Origin: JAGTVG01 sp964389805
GTDB lineage: Bacteria > Bacteroidota > Bacteroidia > Cytophagales > Cyclobacteriaceae
Direction: 5' to 3'
Assembly (NCBI GenBank): GCA_964389805.1
Contig: CAYMFU010000135.1
Span: 1 to 27,174 of the forward strand
DNA length: 27,174 nt
In this document: positions 1 to 7,656 of the stretch, piece by piece
How positions within the stretch are numbered: the stretch's first letter is position 1
Layout of the letters: the number at the start of each line of letters is the position of its first letter
Notes under the pieces: generated by a model
Database searches by the model: none
What the model saw: only the letters and a program-made list of their open reading frames with translations
What the model was told of the DNA's origin: nothing
Made by a program: the position numbers and the translations under genes

Positions 1-2
1 CC

Positions 3-1628
3 TATACCCAGGAGGGCTGGGGTGGATTCATTTACCAGATACAGGTTTCCTGGAAGAAAGAGGGAACTGACCTGATAGGGTGTTGGAGTATAAGTTCATC
101 TTTTCCCGGATGGGATAAAAAGCCCGAAGCAATACAAATCGTTTCTGATAACCTTGATCGATCATACCTGGAAGCATCCAGGGAACATATGGACTGGTGG
201 AAAGATTATTGGAGGAGATCTGATGTTCGCTTACCTGATAAACTGCTTGAAAAGCAATATTATCTGGAGATGTATAAATTTGGATCAGCAGCAAGAAATG
301 ATGCACCGCCTATTTCACTCCAGGCTGTATGGACTGCTGATAATGGTAAAATTCCTCCTTGGAAAGGGGATTTCCACCATGATCTCAATACACAATTAAG
401 CTATTGGCCAGCATACCGCGGGAATTACCTGGGACTGGAAGGTGGATTTATCAATTGGTTATGGGAATACCGGCATACTTTTAAGAAATATACAAAGGCA
501 TATTATGAAGCAGATGGATTGAATGTGCCCGGGGTTACTACCCTTACCGGGGAACCAATGGGAGGGTGGATTCAGTATTCCTTTGGCCCGACAGTATCTG
601 CCTGGTTAGGACAGCATTTTTACCTGCATTGGCGATATACCATGGATAGAGGTTTCCTGGTAGAAAAAGCATATCCATGGATCCGGGATGTAGCATTGTT
701 CTTGAATGAATTATCAATCCAGGGCGAGGATGGGATGCGAAAGCTTCCTTTAAGTTCGAGCCCTGAGATATATGACAATTCAAAGAAAGCCTGGTTCGAT
801 GAAGTTACAAACTATGACCTTGCATTGATAAGATGGACCTATTCAACCGCAGCTGAATTGGCTCAGGAGCTTGGGATGGATGAGGAATCGGCCAAATGGG
901 AGGCTTTACTCAAGGAATGGCCTGGCTTTGCAATACATGCTGAAGAAGGTTTGATGTTTGCTAAAAACGTACCCTATTTTGAATCGCACAGGCACTTCTC
1001 ACATTTAATGGCCATCCATCCGCTCGGTCTTATTGATGTATCTATGGGGGATAATGAAAAATTGATCATACAAAATACAATTCAAAACCTGGATGCCAAG
1101 GGCCCTGTTCATTGGACAGGATATTCCTATAGCTGGGAAGGCAATTTAAAAGCCAGGGCTCTGGATGGGGAAGGGGCAGCACAGGCATTGCGGATCTTTG
1201 CTGAGGCATTTTGCCTGCCGAACAGCTTTCATGTGAATGGGGATCAGTCAGGTAAAGGATATTCCGGAATGACCTACAGACCATTTACCCTCGAAGGCAA
1301 CTTCGCATTTGCGTCCGGTATACATGAAATGCTGTTGCAAAGTCATACAGGTATGGTGTCGATATTTCCCGCTATTCCACCCGAATGGGAAAATGTAGAA
1401 TTCAATCAACTGCGCGCGGAGGGGGCCTTCCTTGTATCGGCCAAATTGAAAGACGGAAAGGTAGAACTGGTAACTGTATTTTCAGAAAAGGGGGGTGCTA
1501 TTCGATTAAAAAATCCTTTCGATAACAATAATTTTATATTAGAAGACCATAAATACACCATGGAAGATGATGAAATTATTGTTTTTACAAGGCCGGACGA
1601 ATCTTTTAGGATAAAAGCAAAATACTGA
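3..1628 (+). CDS. GH95-like glycoside hydrolase, 5' end outside the window
   Basis: The reading frame is open from the left edge, so the true start lies outside the window; the ATG at 189 is internal. The visible part has the (alpha/alpha)6-barrel core and C-terminal beta domain of family GH95 (alpha-L-fucosidases and alpha-L-galactosidases). Visible landmarks are the DLNTQLSYWPA block (from 381), an SSSPE block (Glu at 765-767, where the AfcA-type general acid lies), the HRHFSHL block, and LEGNF...EMLLQSH near 1290-1350. Compared with the AfcA active site as I recall it (Asn421, Asn423, Asp766, Glu566), the first Asn is Asp here (381-383), the second Asn is kept (387-389), and the Asp is Glu (1293-1295). 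It therefore looks like a divergent subgroup. The likely role is periplasmic or surface removal of a terminal sugar from a polysaccharide. The fold is fairly sure; the substrate is unknown. Confidence 0.8.
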   Translation, partial: YTQEGWGGFIYQIQVSWKKEGTDLIGCWSISSSFPGWDKKPEAIQIVSDNLDRSYLEASREHMDWWKDYWRRSDVRLPDKLLEKQYYLEMYKFGSAARNDAPPISLQAVWTADNGKIPPWKGDFHHDLNTQLSYWPAYRGNYLGLEGGFINWLWEYRHTFKKYTKAYYEADGLNVPGVTTLTGEPMGGWIQYSFGPTVSAWLGQHFYLHWRYTMDRGFLVEKAYPWIRDVALFLNELSIQGEDGMRKLPLSSSPEIYDNSKKAWFDEVTNYDLALIRWTYSTAAELAQELGMDEESAKWEALLKEWPGFAIHAEEGLMFAKNVPYFESHRHFSHLMAIHPLGLIDVSMGDNEKLIIQNTIQNLDAKGPVHWTGYSYSWEGNLKARALDGEGAAQALRIFAEAFCLPNSFHVNGDQSGKGYSGMTYRPFTLEGNFAFASGIHEMLLQSHTGMVSIFPAIPPEWENVEFNQLRAEGAFLVSAKLKDGKVELVTVFSEKGGAIRLKNPFDNNNFILEDHKYTMEDDEIIVFTRPDESFRIKAKY

Positions 1629-1631
1629 TCT

Positions 1632-1659
1632 CAAAATAAAACATGACATTAAGGTCATG
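1632..1659 (-). terminator. weak intrinsic terminator for the symporter operon
   Basis: On the minus strand a 6-bp perfect stem CATGAC/GTCATG with a 6-nt loop (1642-1659) is followed directly by TTTTATTTT. It lies about 155 bases beyond the symporter stop codon. The stem is short and AT-rich, so termination strength is doubtful. Confidence 0.4.
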
Positions 1660-1827
1660 AGATTGATATTGACATCATTTCTCACCTGAGGTGTGTTTCT
1701 GAGCATGCTTGCCCAGGAAAGTCTTTTGAAAATAATCACGTATAATATCTGGAACGGTTATGATTGTAGTGAAGATGAAGATTGCAGAAATCGTGTAAAT
1801 ACCTATATCAAAATTACAGGGACATGA
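1657..1827 (+). pseudogene. remnant of an endonuclease/exonuclease/phosphatase family gene
   Basis: An ATG at 1657 opens a signal-peptide-like start (MRLILTSFLT), which is broken by an in-frame TGA at 1687-1689. The same frame then continues VFLSMLAQESLLKIITYNIWNGYD and ends at TGA 1825-1827. The block KIITYNIWNGYD is the typical first strand of EEP-fold hydrolases. The intact EEP lipoprotein at 12464-13363 starts its domain with FKLITYNVWYGF. Everything downstream of about codon 50, including the LQE, GDFN and SDH catalytic blocks, is gone, and the remnant runs 14 bp into the 3' end of the opposing symporter gene. I read it as a decayed gene whose 3' part was lost in a rearrangement near position 1800. 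Confidence 0.6.
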
Positions 1828-3295
1828 TTGTATCGACATCCTTATCCAATTTTGGCTTTGGAAGAATGAATGAAAGAGAAATAAATAGGATCAGGGAAAT
1901 TATCAGTGAAATGGCACCTATATCAATTCCATAGGGTATAGAGATTTTGAATATTTTTACAACGAAGTTAATGAACAGGCTTGATAAAATCGAAACATTG
2001 GCCGCAACAGAATTCGCTCTTTTCCAGTTGAATCCGATTGCAACAGTGGGTACAATAGCAGCAGCAAAAGTCCCCCAGCCAAATGCACCTAAGATAGCAA
2101 CCAGGTCTCCCGTATATAATGCGAATAATCCGGCTATTATGGTTAACAGAATTGTTGTAATTCTTGCCAGGATCAATTCATTATTGAATTTTATACCCAG
2201 AGATTTGGGAATGTCATGCATTATCGCTGCAGTACCTATATTTAAAAAGGCATCTGATGTAGACATTATCGCTGCAAATAATCCTGAAAAAACAATCCCA
2301 GCCAATATAGGGTGGGCATAAAATTGGAGAAACTGGGAGGCTGCCATATCCGCCGAACCTAATTCCGGATGAGTTCCATTTAATACCATAGCTCGCATGA
2401 CCAGCCCGATGCCTATCCACAGGAGTGCTGAAAAAAAGTAGCCAAATATTGATACCGGTAAAATATGCCGTGCATCGCTCACCCTTTTGTTCATCATCAT
2501 TTTAGTGATTACATGGGGTTGTCCTGATGCTCCCAGGCCAAATACAAACAACCAGGACAGGCATCCTACAATGCCGAGTGTGCCCCATGGGCCAATAGCT
2601 TGTGGGTCATCCTGGTGTATAATAAGACTTATTTCAGAAAGGCCCCCGTCATATAAGGAAACGACGGTAATAAATATCAGTACTGCGGCGACAATCATTA
2701 CACTGCCTTGAATGATATCTGTATAAACAGATGCGATTATGCCCCCGGAAACACTGTAAAAGAGTAGAATTGAACCTGAAATAGCCATAGCCATTTCAAG
2801 GCTCATGTCACTGGAAATTCCAGTTTGTCGCAAGATGTCCTGTAAAACCACGGCCATAGCTAATATTTGCGTGGCCAGATATCCGAATACGCCCATAATG
2901 ATAGCAGTGGCGATCAGTAATTGGGTAATATTATTGTTGTAACGGACCTTAACAACGTCCGGTAAGGACATTGCATTAGAATACTCTGAAAACAATCTTA
3001 GTCTTTTGCCCATTAAAAAGAATGAAATGTTAAAACCTATCACTGAGGCGATAACCATCCAAACGGAACTCATACCCATTTTATATACCAATCCAGGTCC
3101 TCCAACAAAACCAAATCCACTCATCGTGCTTGAAAAAACGGCAAAAGCAGTAACCATAACACCCAAGTTTCTACCAGCTACGAAAAAATCTTGTACGGAT
3201 TTTGTTTTTCTTAAGGCCCAGATTCCTATCCCGATACATAACAACATGTAGGTAATCAAAGAAGCCAGTATAATAGGATTTCTAAATGATTCCAT
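1814..3295 (-). CDS. sodium:solute symporter (SSS family)
   Basis: This 493-residue inner-membrane protein has about 13 hydrophobic segments. It has the SSS-family start (short first helix, then DFFVAGRNLG) and the FSSTMSGFGFVGGPG block in the second helix region, where the family has its sodium and substrate site. Length is normal. It is the last gene of the minus-strand operon, 33 bp after the small membrane protein and downstream of the thiolase and CoA-transferase genes. The context suggests uptake of the organic acid that those enzymes process. SSS members carry sugars, amino acids, acetate, pantothenate or other carboxylates, and the sequence alone does not fix the substrate. The family call is secure; the role in acid uptake is inferred from the operon. 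Confidence 0.9.
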   Translation of the reverse strand: MESFRNPIILASLITYMLLCIGIGIWALRKTKSVQDFFVAGRNLGVMVTAFAVFSSTMSGFGFVGGPGLVYKMGMSSVWMVIASVIGFNISFFLMGKRLRLFSEYSNAMSLPDVVKVRYNNNITQLLIATAIIMGVFGYLATQILAMAVVLQDILRQTGISSDMSLEMAMAISGSILLFYSVSGGIIASVYTDIIQGSVMIVAAVLIFITVVSLYDGGLSEISLIIHQDDPQAIGPWGTLGIVGCLSWLFVFGLGASGQPHVITKMMMNKRVSDARHILPVSIFGYFFSALLWIGIGLVMRAMVLNGTHPELGSADMAASQFLQFYAHPILAGIVFSGLFAAIMSTSDAFLNIGTAAIMHDIPKSLGIKFNNELILARITTILLTIIAGLFALYTGDLVAILGAFGWGTFAAAIVPTVAIGFNWKRANSVAANVSILSSLFINFVVKIFKISIPYGIDIGAISLIISLILFISLSFILPKPKLDKDVDTIMSL

Positions 3296-3328
3296 GTTTG
3301 TACCTGTTGCCTTTCATAATCTGAACAT

Positions 3329-3835
3329 TTACTGAACGAGATCCCTGAACCGTTTTTCACTATCAGGGCTCAGTACCCAATATTTAAATTTGAGAATATA
3401 GAATAGTGTAAAATATAAGGGGAATAGATAAATGCCAAACAACATCCAGGCTGTCGGGGTAGGAAAGCCTAGATAGGTAGTAATAGATCCAGTTCTTAAA
3501 TAGGTCAGGTAATCAAGGATTCCCAGAATAAAGATCATCAGGTATAATACAAGTCCCAGGAGCCATAGGAAAACTTTATTTTTGGAAGCTTTTTTTTGAT
3601 GAATTCCTATATATAGAAATAGGACAAAAAGCATGATAGAAATGGAACCGAATATTGTTCCAAACACAATGGCAGGAGCAGCATGTCCCTCAGGCGTACT
3701 TTGGATCATGGATGAATAAGATGCATGAACCTGACCAGTTGCATCTGTTTGATTATGTAAATACAAAAAATAGAATAGACATGCAAGCAGAATAACCAGC
3801 AATATAAGAATGAGTAATATTGATTTATTCAACAT
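3329..3835 (-). CDS. small four-helix membrane protein, possible symporter partner
   Basis: I do not recognise the family. The protein has 168 residues from the ATG at 3835. A TTG further upstream (3940) would put the start inside the thiolase gene, so I reject it. Four hydrophobic segments are visible at roughly residues 5-25, 50-75, 83-105 and 118-145. The loop between the first two (QTDATGQVHASYSSMIQS) is polar, and the C-terminus is charged. It sits between the thiolase gene (55 bp upstream) and the symporter gene (33 bp downstream) on the same strand. Some SSS symporters (acetate and pantothenate permeases) are encoded with a small membrane protein, so an accessory subunit is a possibility. 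I see no similarity to those known small partners, and this role is only a guess from position. Confidence 0.65.
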   Translation of the reverse strand: MLNKSILLILILLVILLACLFYFLYLHNQTDATGQVHASYSSMIQSTPEGHAAPAIVFGTIFGSISIMLFVLFLYIGIHQKKASKNKVFLWLLGLVLYLMIFILGILDYLTYLRTGSITTYLGFPTPTAWMLFGIYLFPLYFTLFYILKFKYWVLSPDSEKRFRDLVQ

Positions 3836-3890
3836 TGGCCTATTTGTTAAATACAATTGATATATCTGTTCCCAAAGCAGTATCGCATCC

Positions 3891-5102
3891 TTATTGATCA
3901 ATAGATTCAATAACGGTTGCCACACCTTGACCGATACCAATACACAAGGTCACCAGGGCATATTTACCCTTTCTTCTTTTCAATTCCCTTGATGCAGTAA
4001 GCAGCAGGCGGGAACCAGATGCGCCCAGGGGATGTCCAATGGCAATGGCGCCTCCATTCGGATTTACCCTTGGATCGTCAGAACTTAGATTCAATTCCCT
4101 CAGGCATCCCAGGACCTGGACGGCAAAGGCTTCATTAATTTCGATAAGATCCATGTCGTCCAGTTTTAATCCCGTTCTCTCCAGAACTTTTTTACTGGCA
4201 GGGACTGGTCCCAATCCCATTAATCGTGGTTCAACACCCACTACTGCACTGGCTACTATTCTGGCAATAGGTTTTATATTTAACTGATTAGAGACCTTTT
4301 CACTGCCTATTATCAGTGTGGCTGCACCATCATTTACTCCGGATGCATTTCCGGCCGTAACAATCCCATCTTTGTGAAGGGATTTTAGCGAGGAAAGTTT
4401 TTCCAGGCTTGTATCAGGTCGTGGGTGTTCATCCTTGTTAATTTTTATCGCAGGTTGATTCTTCCTGGGATTCGGGACTTCAACTGTCATGATTTCGTCA
4501 TCATAGAATCCGGAAGATCTTGCATTTTCATATCTCATTTGAGTCTGAAAGGCATATTGATCACTTTCTTCACGGGTAATTTTGAATTTTAAAGCGATGT
4601 TTTCTGCCGTTTCAGGCATGCTTTCAGATCCATATTGCGAAAGAAGCCTTTGATTGGGAAAGCGCCATCCAATTGTGGAATCCGCTATCGCTATCGACCT
4701 GTTATATACTTTTTCAGCCTTCGCCATGACTAAGGGTGCCCTTGTCATACTTTCAACACCACCGGCTATAAACAGATCTCCTTCATCACTTTTTATAGCA
4801 TTGTCAGCATGAATGGCAGCTGACAGTCCACTTCCGCAGAGACGGTTTACCGTAATTCCTGGTATGCTGTATGGTAAGCCTGACAATAGAACCGCGTTGC
4901 GGGCTATATTTCTTGAGTCTTCACCGGCCTGGTTGGAATCGCCAACTATAACATCTTCAATGTGATCTTTGATTTGTGGATATTTATTTAATAATTCAAT
5001 GATAGTAGCAGACATCATTGCATCTGGCCTTAAATTTGCCAATATCCCACCGTATCTTCCAAAAGGAGTACGGATTCCATCAAAGACATAAGATTCTCTC
5101 AT
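3891..5102 (-). CDS. pcaF: beta-ketoadipyl-CoA-type thiolase (acetyl-CoA acyltransferase)
   Basis: A full-length thiolase of 403 residues, close to the usual PcaF length of about 400. The acylated cysteine is Cys89 in NRLCGSG, the active-site histidine is His357 in GHPLGASG, and the second cysteine is Cys387 in CIGIGQG. The stretch STIGWRFPN...SQYGSESMPETAE closely follows the PcaF/PaaJ pattern rather than that of acetoacetyl-CoA thiolases. Its reaction in that family is thiolysis of 3-oxoadipyl-CoA to succinyl-CoA and acetyl-CoA in the cytoplasm. It starts 6 bp after the CoA-transferase subunit B gene, so the product of the transferase would pass straight to it. The exact chain in this organism could differ from 3-oxoadipate, since no upstream aromatic-ring-cleavage gene is present in the window. 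Confidence 0.88.
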   Translation of the reverse strand: MRESYVFDGIRTPFGRYGGILANLRPDAMMSATIIELLNKYPQIKDHIEDVIVGDSNQAGEDSRNIARNAVLLSGLPYSIPGITVNRLCGSGLSAAIHADNAIKSDEGDLFIAGGVESMTRAPLVMAKAEKVYNRSIAIADSTIGWRFPNQRLLSQYGSESMPETAENIALKFKITREESDQYAFQTQMRYENARSSGFYDDEIMTVEVPNPRKNQPAIKINKDEHPRPDTSLEKLSSLKSLHKDGIVTAGNASGVNDGAATLIIGSEKVSNQLNIKPIARIVASAVVGVEPRLMGLGPVPASKKVLERTGLKLDDMDLIEINEAFAVQVLGCLRELNLSSDDPRVNPNGGAIAIGHPLGASGSRLLLTASRELKRRKGKYALVTLCIGIGQGVATVIESIDQ

Positions 5103-5108
5103 TGTATT

Positions 5109-5867
5109 TTATTTTAATAATGCCTGTAATTCTCTAAGAGCCTGGATCTCTTCCAAACTTGGCTCTTCAGTTTCTTGAATATCCGCTGCAACTTTTAACG
5201 GCCACCCGGTAGCTTCTTTCACCGTATCTATACCAATGCCCTTATGTACATGTGTTAAAGTAAATTCCTTTGAAACAGGATCGGGCTCCAGAATTCCCAG
5301 ATCGGTAATGATTGCTTTGGGACCTTTGCCTGAAAAACCCAGATCAGCAATGTCCTCTCCTCCTTTACCATATCCAACCGTAGTTACAAAATCCAATTTC
5401 TCAACGAAATTCCGCCTGCTTTGTTTAAGCATTATAATTGTATGATCACAGAATCCCGCAATTTCGGGTGCTCCACCAGCACCGGGTAACCTGACTTTAG
5501 GATTCTTATAATCACCAATTACTGTAGTATTCAGATTGCCATATTTATCTATCTGAGCTGCACCGAGAAATCCTGTTTCGATTTTTCCTCCCTGTAACCA
5601 GTATCGGAACATTTCCGGAACACTTACCACGGATAATGCGGTCCGGCTCAATTCATCATCTCCAATTGATAATGGAGGACGTGTGGGTTTAGTGTCCAGG
5701 GTCCCGCTCTCATATATCATTGAAATATTAGGAGCATGCATATTCCTGGCAAGATTAGCGGCAAGGCTGGGAAGTCCAATTCCAATAAATACTACAGATC
5801 CGTCTTTAAGAAACCTGGAGGCAGTAACCACCATCATGTCATTTGAAGTATAGGTGAGTTCAGGCAT
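5109..5867 (-). CDS. 3-oxoacid CoA-transferase, subunit B (CatJ/GctB type)
   Basis: This 252-residue protein is the beta subunit of a class I CoA-transferase of the glutaconate/CatIJ branch. The motif MIYESGTLD carries Glu53, which matches the catalytic glutamate (Glu54) of Acidaminococcus glutaconate CoA-transferase; it would form the glutamyl-CoA thioester. The glycine-rich GAGGAPEIAGFCD block follows mid-protein. The lengths of the two subunits (284 and 252) fit CatI/CatJ better than the short PcaI/PcaJ or ScoA/ScoB forms. Its start overlaps the end of subunit A by 8 nt (ATGCCTGA), which suggests translational coupling and a 1:1 complex. The likely reaction moves CoA from succinyl-CoA to 3-oxoadipate or a related 3-oxoacid, giving the substrate of the adjacent thiolase. 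Confidence 0.85.
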   Translation of the reverse strand: MPELTYTSNDMMVVTASRFLKDGSVVFIGIGLPSLAANLARNMHAPNISMIYESGTLDTKPTRPPLSIGDDELSRTALSVVSVPEMFRYWLQGGKIETGFLGAAQIDKYGNLNTTVIGDYKNPKVRLPGAGGAPEIAGFCDHTIIMLKQSRRNFVEKLDFVTTVGYGKGGEDIADLGFSGKGPKAIITDLGILEPDPVSKEFTLTHVHKGIGIDTVKEATGWPLKVAADIQETEEPSLEEIQALRELQALLK

Positions 5868-6714
5868 ATCCGTGTTTCTTAAGTTTCTCTAAATACTCTG
5901 AAAAGTCCTTGGTTTTTAGTACAAAATCATTCATCCAATCTTTAAAGGTATCCCTATCTGAACTGATTTTATCCCATTGAATGTAAAATTCATTCGATCG
6001 ATTGTAATATCCTTCCGTATATGATGGAAAAGCACCCATCGGAACCGTGCAGATTGCATTGATTACCCACCTTGGAATAACTATACCCCCATTATCTTCA
6101 TTGACTTCATCTACTATTTCCTCTACTGTAACTATACTTTGATTTGAAGCCAGAATAGCTTCTTTTTGTACCCCTACTATTCCTTTTAACCAGATGTTCC
6201 CGGACTTGTCGGCCTTTTGCGCATGGACAATGGACAGGTCCGGTCTAATGGAGGGCACTGCAGTTAAGGTCTCACCAGTGAAAGGACAATCTATAAATTG
6301 TATATCCGGATTAACCTCGGGATAGCTGGTCCCCTGATATCCCTTAAATATAGCACATGGCATTCCAGAAGCTCCGGCAGCATATCCGTTTGCCATGGCA
6401 GCATGAGCATGCTCAATAAAAGTAATTTTATGTGGATAATCTTTTTGATAAGCATCCCTGAATCTATGTAATGAGCCAACACCAGGATTTCCTCCCCATG
6501 AAAAAGTAACTTTATCTGCACATCCCATACCGATCATCTGATCAAAAATGATATCCGGTGTCATCCGGATAAGCGATAATTGTCGTATGTTTTGCCTTAT
6601 GATCTCCTGTCCGGCTGCATGGGGAATAAGATGTGTAAATCCTTCCATAGATATTGTCATTCCGGGCTTAACATATTTACGGATTGCTTCCTGTAAGCTT
6701 AGAAAATCTGTCAT
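5860..6714 (-). CDS. 3-oxoacid CoA-transferase, subunit A (CatI/GctA type)
   Basis: A 284-residue alpha subunit of the same class I CoA-transferase and the first gene of the minus-strand operon. Family landmarks are the VKPGMTISMEGFTHLIPHAA start, the FSWGGNPGVGSLHRFRD block, and the HAQKADKSGNIWLKG and IVTVEEIVD strands near residues 165-215. Subunit A supplies much of the substrate pocket, while the catalytic glutamate is on subunit B. The ATG is 21 bases from the nearest operator box (operator A), with a promoter candidate just beyond, so this gene is probably the direct target of the IclR-type regulator encoded at the end of the divergent operon. Substrates other than 3-oxoadipate (for example glutaconate-like acids) cannot be excluded. 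Confidence 0.83.
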   Translation of the reverse strand: MTDFLSLQEAIRKYVKPGMTISMEGFTHLIPHAAGQEIIRQNIRQLSLIRMTPDIIFDQMIGMGCADKVTFSWGGNPGVGSLHRFRDAYQKDYPHKITFIEHAHAAMANGYAAGASGMPCAIFKGYQGTSYPEVNPDIQFIDCPFTGETLTAVPSIRPDLSIVHAQKADKSGNIWLKGIVGVQKEAILASNQSIVTVEEIVDEVNEDNGGIVIPRWVINAICTVPMGAFPSYTEGYYNRSNEFYIQWDKISSDRDTFKDWMNDFVLKTKDFSEYLEKLKKHGYA

Positions 6715-6734
6715 GTTATTAATGCGAATGTCGT

Positions 6735-6768
6735 GTTCGTATATCGCACAAGTGTGCTATAATCGATC
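6735..6768. promoter_or_regulatory. operator A: paired pca-box-like sites for the IclR regulator
   Basis: There are two 15-bp boxes with a 4-bp spacer AAGT: GTTCGTATATCGCAC (6735-6749) and GTGCTATAATCGATC (6754-6768), period 19 bp. The Pseudomonas putida PcaR box, as I recall it, is GTTCGATAATCGCAC; the first box matches 13 of 15 positions and the second 11. The general form is the imperfect dyad GTNCG-N5-CGNAC. The pair lies just downstream of the -7 candidate for the CoA-transferase operon, where a bound repressor would block transcription. It repeats the layout of operator B on the other side. Confidence 0.65.
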
Positions 6769-6798
6769 TAATATAATAATTCCTAAGAATACTTCCAA
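6768..6798 (-). promoter_or_regulatory. promoter candidate for the CoA-transferase/thiolase operon
   Basis: On the minus strand TTGG (6795-6798), 19 bases, then TATATTAG (6768-6775) approximates the Bacteroidota pattern TTTG-N19-TAnnTTTG, with mismatches in both elements. The expected transcript start falls inside operator A, about 45 bases before the ATG at 6714. Confidence 0.4.
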
Positions 6799-6807
6799 GT
6801 TAATATA

Positions 6808-6838
6808 TTGACTTTAAACGGAAGAATTTCTAAATTTC
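6808..6838 (+). promoter_or_regulatory. promoter candidate for the dehydrogenase/IclR operon
   Basis: TTGA (6808-6811), 19 bases, then TAAATTTC (6831-6838) approximates TTTG-N19-TAnnTTTG, with one mismatch in the -7 element. It is back to back with the minus-strand promoter and directly precedes operator B. The expected start is near 6845, about 78 bases before the SDR start codon. Confidence 0.42.
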
Positions 6839-6841
6839 AAT

Positions 6842-6875
6842 GTGCGTTAATCGTACAAGTGAACGAATAACGAAC
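6842..6875. promoter_or_regulatory. operator B: second pair of pca-box-like sites
   Basis: The boxes are GTGCGTTAATCGTAC (6842-6856) and GAACGAATAACGAAC (6861-6875), separated by the same AAGT spacer as in operator A. The first box matches 12 of 15 positions of the remembered P. putida PcaR box; the second keeps the CG...CG core and the outer AC. A 17-bp stretch at 6845-6861 matches 6738-6754 of operator A at 14 of 17 positions. The pair begins 4 bp after the plus-strand -7 candidate, so binding here would control the dehydrogenase operon and thereby the regulator's own gene. Confidence 0.65.
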
Positions 6876-6922
6876 GGATTTTTAAATGGTCTAAATAAGA
6901 TTTTTAATTACTTATCATTAAA

Positions 6923-7645
6923 ATGAAAAACGATTATGTTTTAATTACAGGTGGATCTAAAGGGATTGGAGCAGGAATAGTTAAAAGATTATTACAGGAG
7001 GATTATAAAATGATTATCCTCGATATTGAGGAACCCGAAAATAATGAAAATGTAATGTATTTTAAGGTTGATCTGCATAATTTGTCTAGAACTGAAGAAG
7101 TCCTGGCTGAGGTATGCAGTCGCCATCAGATTGTCAGGTTAGTGAACAATGTAGGTATTGTTATGCCAGCTTTGATTGAAGATACTGATCCGGAGGATTT
7201 TTTAAAGGTTCTGACATTAAATGCACGCACGTCAATGTGCTGTGTTCAGGCTTGTATTCCGGCAATGAAGGATGCACGTTTTGGCCGGATCGTATCTATA
7301 ACGAGCCGTGCGATATTAGGAAAAGAAATGAGGACTTCCTATGCAGCCAGCAAAGGAGCCTTGAGTGCCATGACCAGAACCTGGGCCCTGGAATTGGCAT
7401 CATTTGGAATAACAGTGAACGATATTGCACCGGGGCCTATTAATACGGAGGCTTTTATGAAAAACAATCCTCCGGACTCACACCGTACAAGGGACTTGAT
7501 AGATCGAATCCCCGTAAACCGAATTGGAACTTCAATGGATGTAGCCCACGCTGTAAATTTTTTCCTGGATGATAAAAGTGGCTTTGTAACAGGACAAACC
7601 TTGTTTATATGTGGTGGTTTGACAGTTGGATTAAATAAAATATAA
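6923..7645 (+). CDS. short-chain dehydrogenase/reductase (SDR), NAD-type
   Basis: A 240-residue classical SDR with the cofactor motif TGGSKGIG (residues 9-16), Asp34 at the end of strand 2 (which favours NAD(H) over NADP(H)), the NNVG motif (75-78), and a catalytic Ser128/Tyr140/Lys144 set in SITSRA...YAASK. The C-terminus FVTGQTLFICGG is typical. It is the first gene of the plus-strand operon, 11 bp before the aldehyde dehydrogenase, and no Shine-Dalgarno sequence is visible. In this context the likely job is oxidation of a hydroxyl group on the pathway intermediate, for example a 3-hydroxy to a 3-oxo acid that the CoA-transferase can then use. SDR specificity cannot be read from sequence, so this role is inferred from neighbours only. 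Confidence 0.88.
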   Translation: MKNDYVLITGGSKGIGAGIVKRLLQEDYKMIILDIEEPENNENVMYFKVDLHNLSRTEEVLAEVCSRHQIVRLVNNVGIVMPALIEDTDPEDFLKVLTLNARTSMCCVQACIPAMKDARFGRIVSITSRAILGKEMRTSYAASKGALSAMTRTWALELASFGITVNDIAPGPINTEAFMKNNPPDSHRTRDLIDRIPVNRIGTSMDVAHAVNFFLDDKSGFVTGQTLFICGGLTVGLNKI

Positions 7646-7656
7646 TACCTGGAAAC

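Noticed and set aside
1947..2321. Open frame antisense to the symporter gene
   Set aside because: It is rich in hydrophobic residues only because it mirrors membrane-helix codons; there is no start signal and no domain. The symporter on the other strand explains the region.
5109..6714. Acetoacetate:succinyl-CoA transferase (ScoAB/AtoDA)
   Set aside because: Subunit lengths of 284 and 252 residues and the ESGTLD context fit the glutaconate/CatIJ branch; the ScoAB and AtoDA subunits are shorter and differ in motif.
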